Assembly (NCBI GenBank): GCA_021234155.1
Contig: JAJEKV010000102.1
Span: forward strand, 308,001 to 372,000
DNA from: Isoetes taiwanensis
Lineage: Eukaryota; Streptophyta; Lycopodiopsida; Isoetales; Isoetaceae
Reading direction: 5' to 3'
DNA length: 64,000 bases
A program made the position numbers and the translations under genes. The notes beneath the pieces are model-generated. The model saw only the letters and a program-made list of their open reading frames with translations, ran no database searches and was not told the DNA's origin. Within the stretch, counting starts at the first letter, position 1. Every line of letters starts with the position of its first letter. Positions 35,591 to 44,096 of this stretch are shown here, piece by piece.

Positions 35591-38500
35591 GCCATGTGCT
35601 ACGTTTGGAAAAATGCAGAAGCCCATCGGCCAACAATGAACGAAAAGTAAAACCCATATAGTAGAGTAAGAGATAGGAGGCGGGAAACTCAATACAACAA
35701 CAAGATGCCGACGAGGAATTCATGAAGACACAAGGCTTTTATGGGAGAAAGGGCCAAAGAAAGCTTGTGTTATAGCAGGCTTGTGCCAAAGCTTAGGTCC
35801 AAAAGGAGAGCTAGCGCCAAAACTGGCGTCTCTTTCCCTGGAATGATGGTTCTCTTCTATCTAAGAAGAGAACCATAGCATTCTAGGGAAAGGTCCTTAT
35901 GCACAAATATCATCTCCGACACAAAGAGGAACCTCCCTCAAACCCTATCATAGATTGAGACCACGAGAGACTATAAGGCGCACCTCGATGCCAGGAAAAA
36001 TGTAACGATCATGAGACGAGACGGCATGCCAAATACAAATAGAGGGGAAGGGGCCCAAGAAACTCCGGGACAATTGGACTGCATAAGGCAAGGAAGGCAC
36101 AAAAATCGAACATAAACAACAACTATGGCCACCACCAAAGAACATAAAATCAAAACTGTAGAACCAACGTACCAATAAACTACAGAGAATACCTAACGAC
36201 AAGACACTATGGAAGTAAGAACAAAAATACCTAACCTATATCATTCATGCATAACGGACTCAAGCGAACTTTCATGAAGACAATGCAAACCCTATAATAA
36301 CAAATAAGAAAGACCGAAACCATGCACCATAGACATAAAAAGATAAGACCTGAAGACCAGACATAGTTAACAAGCTAACAAAGAGCACCTGGAACCAAAT
36401 TTCAAGAATCAACGTCCCAGCAGGAAACTACAGTGAATACTATAACGACAAAACACTACGACAAACAAGGACTAAAACCTATACATATACTGTACATGCA
36501 TAACCTGTCCAAGAAAACTTTCAAAAGTAGAAACGACATAACCCACAGGAATAAGACGATAGGGACTCCGAGAAACAAGAATTAAAAAGTTTCATTAAGG
36601 TGTATGCAATTGAGAACACTGGTAGACGATGCCACAGAGTCAGCGAGGATGGGGTCAATGCCAAGATGAGGAATGGATGAAGAAATGGATGAAGAAAATT
36701 GAGTGTAACCTGAAACAAAAACAAAGATCATATAAGAATGCAAACAATTGACTACAAAACCATGACAACATGCACGAAAGTGCAACGATGCAATCGCGTT
36801 TTGAAATTTAAAATGCAGGCCAAAAAGGGGAATGTCACGTGAACATCATGCAAGGCGGATGTACACTAAACAACTCTTCCAGTTCGTAAGGGGTCAACGA
36901 AAAGGCAGGACGACTAGACCAACACGGCAAGAAGAACTGTGTCGAGTCAAGAGGCAGACAAAGGAGGGAGTCAAGACAGTAGCAGAGCAAAGATGTCTTT
37001 CAAGGGATAAAATGGAAAAAAGAGGAAACAAACAAACATAGGGTGAAAAAAGACAAAACCGGAGACCAGAATGAAATGGATGGAAAAAAGGATCGAGAAT
37101 AGAGAAACAGAGCAAAACGAGACAAAATAGCCAAGGACACAAAATGCAAATAACCAAATGCCCTCAAAGGCACTAATCAGACACTAAGAATCTATGGAAA
37201 ATAGCGCGTATAGGCCCTCATAAGGGATCCATGAGAACCATTGAGAACATATATGAGAACATATGGAGTAAAAGAAGAAATAGAGCAACAACAACAAATA
37301 TCAAGGACTAAAATTCATGAATGTATACCCACACGCATAACAGATCCAAACGAACTTTAAAACGTTGAAACAACATAACCTAGAACAAAACGATTAGGAC
37401 CCCGAGACTTAAGAACAATCTAGAGGACTGGACCAAAGAACCCATTATGGTGGGAGAAAGATGGAGACTGGAACAATGAATCCACGGGACTTAAAGGGTA
37501 TTATATGACATCATCAGAAGAAGCAGAGTTAAGAGAACAACTCGATAAACAACTTGATGACCTTTTGGGACCACCCCCAAAGGGGAACAGAAGAATGGGC
37601 GAGAGGGCACAATGGAGGCGGCGTAAGAAGGAGGTCCGAGATGGTGGAACGAGTGAAAACGAAGTGAGCAGATAGGACGAATGATTGCTAGCAAAAGAAG
37701 GGGTTGACAGGGCTCTTGTCGAGCCAGGGCAAATGATAGCCAAATTGATTCCAACGTAGCACTTGGGAGGAGGAATATAAAGACTGCCAAAAAGGCAAGG
37801 CGGAGAGGCGGCAATTGAGAAAGCAGGTAGAGTATGCAATAGAGTTAGCCAGGATGGGGTCAAAGCTAAGATGAGGAATCCATGAAAAAATGGAGTGCAC
37901 TCTGAAACAAGAACAAAACCATATAAGAATGCAAGACAATCGAAAATAGGAACCACTACAACATGTACTTATGTAAAATGATGCAACAATGGTTGGATGC
38001 AGGCTGAAAAAGGGAATGCCATGTGAACATCATGCAGACGAACACCAAACAAACTCTTTTCCACTTGGATAAAGAAATAAGAAATCACTCATAGGAGCAT
38101 GATGGAAGGAATGCACAGAGTAAGAGAAAAAGGACACTACCTCAAAAGGATTGGGGCAAATGAGAATCACTAGGAGAATAGAGCAAAGCAGACTGAATGG
38201 AGGAAAGTGCAATTTGGTTGACAAGGGTAAATCTGGCAACTGAGACCCATTAGGGATTTTTTGAGATCATAAAAGGGCCTTCTAAGAACTGCTGACTAAG
38301 CTATATGAACTACCAATCAGAAAACAGAACTGGTAATCCAGTCAGCAAAACAGTTATAACTAACTCACTGGATCACATTTTCTAGCATAAGTGTTCATAG
38401 AAAAGTCCAAATGAGCTCTTGTTTGGTGCAATAGATAGATCTCATTGAGATCTTTCCAACCTTGGGTGGTTTTGCATATCTTTTAGCCCCGTAGGATAGT

Positions 38501-38660
38501 AAAAAATGGTAAAAACCATATTTTTTGGAGTTTTGACAACCTAAAAAAAGTGGGAATTTTTTTTTCTCATTTTTTTGTAGCATATGCTTAGCTAGTAACA
38601 GAAGAATTGAAAACCAAGAAAAAAAAAACTAAAAAGTTGAACTAAATTTTGACCAAGTGT
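35591..38660. repeat. Degenerate long-period repeats, noncoding, origin unknown
   Basis: The block around 36600-36870 ('GATGGGGTCAA', 'AAGATGAGGAAT', 'CATATAAGAATGCAA', 'GTGAACATCATGCA') recurs at about 37805-38045, a 1.2-kb offset. Another block ('GCATAAC.G..CCAA..', 'AACATAACC') recurs near 36250, 36500 and 37340. The region is A-rich on the plus strand with no reliable coding frame. It could be the 5' untranslated/LTR zone of the gypsy element to its right, but I found neither LTR ends nor a primer-binding site. Confidence 0.5.
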
Positions 38661-38668
38661 GAAAATTG

Positions 38669-38731
38669 CTCACGGTATGCGCCAGAGCATTGACCTAAAT
38701 TTTAGGTCAGGCCCCAGGCGCACACCGTGAG
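38669..38731 (+). promoter_or_regulatory. Long hairpin 1 upstream of the H3-like gene
   Basis: The outer arms CTCACGGTATGCGCC / GGCGCACACCGTGAG pair, and the centre holds a 19-bp palindrome TGACCTAAATTTTAGGTCA. Four copies exist in two pairs, each pair preceding a TATA box and a start codon. It could act as DNA (dimeric factor site) or as an RNA hairpin. Confidence 0.8.
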
Positions 38732-38881
38732 TAACTTTACTATAATCACCTTCAAACTTGATGGATTGGAACAAGATAATATGCTACATCGAATTTTAAG
38801 GTAAGGTTTAGCTAAATTTGTATATCACACCCCTAGGAATATGTCTAGAAGTTATATATTTTTAGTCAAAAATGCAAAAAT

Positions 38882-38946
38882 ACTCATGGTATGCGCCAGG
38901 ACCTCGACCTAAATTTTAGGTCAGCCCTTTAGCGCACACCGTGAGT
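38882..38946 (+). promoter_or_regulatory. Long hairpin 2 upstream of the H3-like gene
   Basis: Second copy, 213 bp after the first. The left arm ACTCATGGTATGCGCC and right arm GCGCACACCGTGAGT pair; the centre is GACCTAAATTTTAGGTC. It lies about 105 bp before the TATA box. Confidence 0.8.
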
Positions 38947-39050
38947 AATTTTACTTAGAAAACTCTAAAGTAAGTACATGTTTTAAGTTAATATGTGCCT
39001 TTATTCAAGAAAATGAGCAACCTAAAAATTGACCTAAAATTTGCCAAAAC

Positions 39051-39059
39051 TATAAATAG
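39051..39059 (+). promoter_or_regulatory. TATA box of the H3-like gene
   Basis: TATAAATAG lies 111 bp before the start codon. The leader shares 'GCTCCC.G..TTT..GGCGATTTT' with the leader of the second extra gene (about 41023-41050), so the two promoter/leader modules are paralogous. Confidence 0.65.
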
Positions 39060-39161
39060 CACCCAAACCCTTCTCATTTGTAGATTCTCTGCTTAGAAGT
39101 TAGCTCCCGGATTTTGAGGCGATTTTTAGGTGCCAGAGTTCCGATCGAGTTGAAGTAAAGC

Positions 39162-40448
39162 ATGGCGCGCACCAAACAGACTGCACGCAAGTATCGACCA
39201 GGCGAAAGGGCCAGCGCCTAAGAGAGGAGGAGAATTCAGCAACTGCTTCGAGAGCAAGCTTTCGCAAGAGGAGAACAACTTTCTCAGCGGAGGAGATTAC
39301 TTCTGACGAGTCAAAGGGATCAAGCGAGGAGGCCTCAACAACAGAGGAGTCCAGGCAGAAATCAATAGACGAGCTGGCCGACTTCATCAACCAGCGGTTA
39401 GACAAAGACGCAGAGATTGAGTCTGAGGGATCGATGGACAAAGAAACTCGCAGAGTGTTCGAGAAAATCGAGGAGGAGATACTAGAGCAGGAGAAGGCAG
39501 AACGAGAGCAGGCTGCCAACAAGCATGACGAACAGAAGGAGCCCTCTCCCGAACCCACCCTGGAAGAAGAAGTCAAGGCCTGGATCCAAATGCAAAAGAC
39601 GAAGTTACAACGCATCAAGAGGAGAAAGGCCGAGAAGAAAAGGAAGCTGGAAGAACAGGAGGCGGAGGTAAGGAAGAAGCTCAAAGGGAAGGGCAAGGAG
39701 GAGCCCAAGAGAAAATTGAAGAAGACACCCATGGTCAAAATCGTCATCAAAGAACGGCAATCCGACCAACCCCCATCCTCTGACGACGAGGATGACGAAG
39801 ATTACGAGCCCTCCCCAAGAAGAGATCAAGAGGTAGGGAGCTCCTCGAAACCGGCGGACGAGGATCAGACGGCCGAGGATCAATAGATACAGGTATCCCC
39901 ACCATACCCCACGTGGGAGAAGGAGAAAGATCCGAAGAAGCCGACCCGACCTGCACGGGAGTCATATGTGGTCGACCATCTCATGGTCTACCAGAAGAAA
40001 CTCAAGGCTTACAAGGAGTACATGCAGATGTGGGAGGCCTACAACACCTATTATCAGGCAAACAAAGTAACATTCGTCGAGGGAGCACGGCCATCTAAGA
40101 AGAAGACTATCAAGCCGCCCCCAGTGAAGCGGATACCACCAAAAAGCCAGTAGCGAGGAAGCCCGGGTCGAGACTGGCGCAAGCAGTCCGAGAGATCCGA
40201 CATTTCCAGAGAAGTTATGGCCTTCTCATCCCCCGAGCACCATTCGCCAGGCTCGTGAAGAAGGTCGTACAAGAATTCGACAAAAGCATGAGAGTCACGG
40301 GTGAAATGCTACTAGCTTTACAGGAGGCAACAGAGCAGAAGTTGGTGCAGCACTTTGAAGACTCAAGGGCGTGCACTTTGCACGCAAGAGAGTGACATTA
40401 ATGACCAAGGACATGCAATTGGCAAGTTACATAAAAGGAGAATGCTAG
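39162..40448 (+). pseudogene. Histone H3-like protein: exact H3 tail, long charged linker, H3 histone fold
   Basis: The first ten codons read M-ARTKQTARK, identical to canonical H3 through Lys9; Tyr replaces Ser10. A roughly 300-residue linker follows, rich in Glu/Ser then Lys (for example 'SSDDEDDEDYEPSP' and 'RPSKKKTIKPPPVKR'). The C-terminus (40141-40448) is an H3 fold. αN/α1 is 'VREIRHFQRSYGLLIPRAPF', loop 1 has canonical H3 length, α2 is 'LLALQEATEQKLVQHFEDS', and the end is 'RVTLMTKDMQLASYIKGE'. By hand, about 43 of 86 fold residues match plant H3. 'EIRHFQ', 'LLIP' and 'RVTLM' lean towards CENH3. Lesions: TAA at 39219, a frame change near 39290, TAG at 39884, a frame change near 40100-40140 and one missing base near 40387, so this copy is dead. 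The intact ancestor would be about 420 residues. AATAAA-like signals follow at about 40463. Confidence 0.85.
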
Positions 40449-40514
40449 TTCTTGTAAATAATAAATTTTGTAAATAAAAAGTTTTGTAGAACAAGTTCTA
40501 AGTGCATAAATATT

Positions 40515-40574
40515 GTTGTATGCGCCAGAACATCGACCTAAATTTTAGGTCAGGCCCCAGGCGCACACCGTGAG
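40515..40574 (+). promoter_or_regulatory. Long hairpin 3, upstream of the second extra gene
   Basis: Third copy of the hairpin; the left outer arm has decayed (TTGTATGCGCC) while the right arm GGCGCACACCGTGAG and the centre GACCTAAATTTTAGGTC are intact. It begins about 65 bp after the H3-like stop codon. Confidence 0.75.
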
Positions 40575-40712
40575 TATTTCGCATCAAAAAGGGTCCTAAT
40601 CATCTCCAAATAGGGAAGTAAGGGGTCAATCTTGCATATCTCGATGAGACCATCATGTTTTGACCCTTAGTTCATCATGTTTAGATAAGTTTTGACCAAA
40701 TAGGGCCAAATT

Positions 40713-40777
40713 ACTCACGGTATGTGCCAGGACCTCGACCTAAATTTTAGGTCAGCCTTCTAGCGCACACCGTGAGT
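40713..40777 (+). promoter_or_regulatory. Long hairpin 4, upstream of the second extra gene
   Basis: Fourth copy, about 198 bp after the third, arms ACTCACGGTATGTGCC / GCGCACACCGTGAGT. The 'GGACCTCGACC' side and 'TCAGCC' side match hairpin 2, while hairpins 1 and 3 share 'TCAGGCCCCAGG'. The pair was therefore duplicated as a unit. Confidence 0.8.
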
Positions 40778-40972
40778 ATTTTCAGCATTATCTCTTTCAT
40801 GCCACCTCCAATTGACCTCAAATTTATTGCAGCAGGTTCATTAGATAGTCTTATTCATGCTCATACCCACAAATTAGCCTTCAAATCCTCATTTAGACCT
40901 CAAAATAGGTGAGATTTGCCAAACCCTAAAAATTTTCCAAGCTTTCCAAAAATTAGGGTTTTCTCTTTTTCC

Positions 40973-40980
40973 TATAAATA
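40973..40980 (+). promoter_or_regulatory. TATA box of the second extra gene
   Basis: TATAAATA lies 121 bp before the ATG at 41094, nearly the same spacing as in the H3-like gene. Confidence 0.65.
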
Positions 40981-41093
40981 GACCCCCCATATCTCAGTTA
41001 GCATCTTACATGTTTGCTCCCAGCTTTTAGGCGATTTTCCAGCTCCCTGAGGCGCTTCAAGAGCTGTTTGCTAGTCCCATTCAGTCAAGATCA

Positions 41094-42622
41094 ATGGCAA
41101 CTCCAGCATTCAGGTGCTGGTACAACGCCAGTGCTCATGTGGCTGAGGCTAGCATCAATTCCATTTTTGCAGTTTTCCAGAAGGAGATAGACATCCAAGC
41201 CACCTTGCAGGCAACCCCATCCTATCAGAAAGTCATGACTGAGTTCCAAGCTAGGGTAGGACCATCCTTAGTACAGCTTCCCCATTGTACATGATATTTT
41301 GTTCCTAAGCAATCCCTCCAAGCAGCCTTGGGTGATGTCCCGAACATTGCTAAGTACCCGAACAATAAGGTTGCTAGGATGCCATTCTACATGGTCATGA
41401 CAGTTAATAGGGCGAAATATTTCTCCTATACCACTGCCATAGCCATCTTTCTCTCTCACCGTGCCCAAAACCCAATCGGGGAACCCTCTATCCAGGCCAT
41501 GGATGTAGACCCCATAGCCTCTTCAGCAGATGGTCAACTCCTCTTGCAGTATCAAGCGGAGCAAGAAGGAAGAGCCGAAGATGAAGAGCTCGACTCAGAC
41601 GACGAAGACTACGCCGAGTTCAACCCGGACCAGGAGCGGCAACAAGCAGAGCAGGAGATCCAGTCTTTCGACGAGGACCTGCAGACCAACATGATTGCTC
41701 CCTTGCTCGGGCTAGGTATCACAAGCCTAGCCCCCATCATCATCAGCGGCCAGGAGTACCTGCTTCTGAGTGACATCCAGAACCTCCCCCAATGCAGAGC
41801 CAGGGAGTACAGACGCGATGAGTTGCTGTACCTTCTGCGGCAACAACCAGATCTGGATGAGTTTATCGATCAGGAGGCTTCTGACTTCCCAATCAACGTA
41901 AGAGAAGCCGACACTTATACCGGGAGTCGACTTCAGATATCGAGGCATATAGCAGCATCCGACATTTGATGACAGCTCAGGATCTGCCTTCCGAAGAAGA
42001 ATTCTACGCCATCGAAGAACGGATGGGGATCCGCGGCAAGTCCACAAGTATTTTGATGCCGAGTTCTTCGATACCAGCTCCCACAAGTGTCCAGAGAAGA
42101 GGCGAGATCAACCTGACAAGCCTCGCATCAACAATAAGGGACCACAGAGACCTGACGGAGGTTCACGTGGATGAATATGCGGGAAGACATAGAGCTAGTG
42201 CCCGACCCGACGAAGAATCAACAGCAACGGGCAGGGACAAGGCGATAAGGTATTATCTTCCTCTGCTGTTGGAGGGGAGAATAGCGGTCACCCACCGCAA
42301 ATTCAGCCCAAGGGGCGAAGAAGGAGTATTCATGCTCATCGCACTCTCAGGATTTGGTAGGCATGCTTGGCTGATTCCAATAGTTGACCATGTCATCCTA
42401 GTCAAGAGAACGGTGGCACTTGATATCTTTGACTTCGCGGTACCCTACCGATGGCAGGGAAGATTAGCAGTGACCGCGGCCTACACTTTCGACCGCAGAG
42501 TGGAAGACTTGGTGACAGCCTTGCAGGGCGGAACACCAACGAACATCCTCAAGAACTTGGGACGCTCGGTAGGAACGGCCCAGGTTAAGAAGTTCCTTGA
42601 GGATAACTCATCCCGCCGGTGA
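41094..42622 (+). pseudogene. Unrecognised acidic protein, second extra gene of the gypsy element
   Basis: About 509 codons, interrupted by TGA at 41292 and by a frame change near 41950-41966; otherwise open. I do not recognise the family. The N-terminal part (about 130 residues) looks folded and helical; a strongly acidic segment follows ('EELDSDDEDYAEFNPD' near 41590). The C-terminal part (42230-42620) contains 'RYYLPLLLEGRIAVTHRKF', a hydrophobic 'LIPIVDHVILV' and an Arg/Lys-rich end. No signal peptide, Cys/His cluster or catalytic motif stands out. It sits between the H3-like gene and gag, with its own hairpin/TATA module, and so may be expressed separately from gag-pol. An acidic partner for a basic histone-like protein (chaperone-like) is conceivable but rests only on composition and proximity. 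Confidence 0.6.
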
Positions 42623-42913
42623 TTCCAAGAATAGTTAGACTCTTGATCCCGGAAGCATTGTAATGAAGTTTACTGTATATATAAATACATTTTGTTTGGC
42701 ATTTTAAATGTTTTGTTGATGTATTTTGTTTCCACAACTATATCAGCAAACACATATAATGCAATAAAACAAACAAAGCTAACTGTAAGGCTATGATCTA
42801 CTTGTGTATGCAGCTAGAGGTCCAAGAACAGCTGAGCAAGACCGGCGAGTCCGTAGAGATGAAGAGACTCCGGCCAGACAGCACCTAGCAAGGAACCTGT
42901 ATGAATCGGCCCC
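42623..42913 (+). other. Spacer between second extra gene and gag
   Basis: AT-rich with 'TATATAAATAC' (about 42677) and possible poly(A) signals 'AATAAA' (about 42762). A splice-acceptor-like 'TGTGTATGCAG' at 42803-42813 precedes purine-rich, gag-like coding text in another frame (42816-42910). It may hold the 3' end of one transcript and the start of the gag transcript. Confidence 0.4.
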
Positions 42914-44096
42914 ATGACTCCCGAAGAAGAGATGTCGTAGATGAGATCAGACCTCCAAGAAATAAAGGCCTTATTGGCAGCGCAAGCAGCAGTTGACCCA
43001 GATCACAACGTCCAGTTGCCGCAAGCACCACCTCGAAAGACGGGAAAGGATAAGAAGAAGAGCAAGAGAAGGAGGTCCCCTAGCACGGACTCCTCCGACA
43101 CAAGCTCACATTCAGACTCCGACTCCGAGGAAGAGGTGGAAGAGGTGCAGGACCGTAGAGATGGCAGACTCAGGGACACAAGGACCTCAGACTACCAGAA
43201 GAAAGTAGATCCTGCACTGAGCAATGTATGGAAGGCAAGAAAGCTTGAACAGTTCTTAGGTGACAGTTGGTCAGGCATGGAGGCAGAGGCCTGGCTGGAC
43301 GAGATGAGGGAATATGGGAATGCATACGGAATGAAGGACAAAGACAACAGGGTGGCAACAACCAATCTCAAGGGTGCAGCTCGTATATGGTGGAAAGGGT
43401 ATGCAAAAACACATAAGCTAAGCCGAGACAGCTGCAGGTTTCGGAAATTCTCAAAGGCATTCAAGCGCCACTATGTGCCAAGGGAGCACAAATGCCACAT
43501 GATGCAACAATTCTATCGGCTAGAGCAGGGCAACAAGTCAGTGCAGAAATACACGGAAGAGTTCATGAAACTGAGGCTTTATGTGCCGAAGCTGAGTGAA
43601 CGCCATGCAGTGGAAGGGTACATCGAGGGATTAAACGACGAGATAAGGAAGCTGGTAAGAGCAATTAATCCTCGAACAGTATCAGAAGCGGAATCGAAAG
43701 TAGTTAGCCTACAAGGATCTGGCCCTCAGAACAGTGGGTAGAAATAGCAGTACTACCAGGATAAGGGCAAAGCAACGGGAAGTTATAGCCCTAGGGCAGC
43801 TAGTCCAGGACCAACAAAGGCCCCATACAGTGGCAGTTATGGCAAGCAGCAGGAAAAAAAACAGGTATCTTTCAAGGATAAGCCGCAGCAAGCAGGGTCA
43901 AATTAATCGAAGGCAGTGCGATCTACCTAAGGAGAAGAGGCAGGAGTGCATTGAGAAACAGCTCTACTTCAGGTGCTTCCAGCCAGGCCACAGAACAGCA
44001 AACTGCCCTTTTGTCATGAATGCGGCATTAGCAGAGATGGGTGGATGGGAGACTCCCTCTGACGACGACGACGACGAAGCATGCGACTTCATTTAG
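42914..44096 (+). pseudogene. gag: Ty3/gypsy Gag with zinc knuckle
   Basis: The structural capsid/nucleocapsid protein of the element. The probable start is ATG 42914, with an in-frame TAG at 42938. The capsid core includes 'LEQFLGDSWSGMEAEAWLD', 'RIWWKGYA', 'FKRHYVPREHKCHMMQQFYR' and 'LEQGNKSVQKYTEEF', a typical retrotransposon-gag pattern. A frame change near 43735 leads to a nucleocapsid-like part with one zinc knuckle, 'YFRCFQPGHRTANC' (about 43970-44010); the first Cys of the CX2CX4HX4C knuckle is Tyr here. An acidic run of Asp codons ends at TAG 44094. The upstream region is Ser/Asp/Arg-rich ('SSDTSSHSDSDSEEEVEE'). Confidence 0.85.

Noticed and set aside
39100-39750. 216-codon Ser-rich minus-strand frame
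   Set aside because: Antisense shadow of the Glu/Lys-rich linker of the H3-like gene.
38669-40777. The two hairpin pairs as the two LTRs of a small element
   Set aside because: The flanking sequences differ too much and lack TG..CA ends; a duplicated promoter module fits better.
41094-41294. Second histone (H2A/H2B/H4) in the second extra gene
   Set aside because: Compared by eye with the conserved helices of each; no match.
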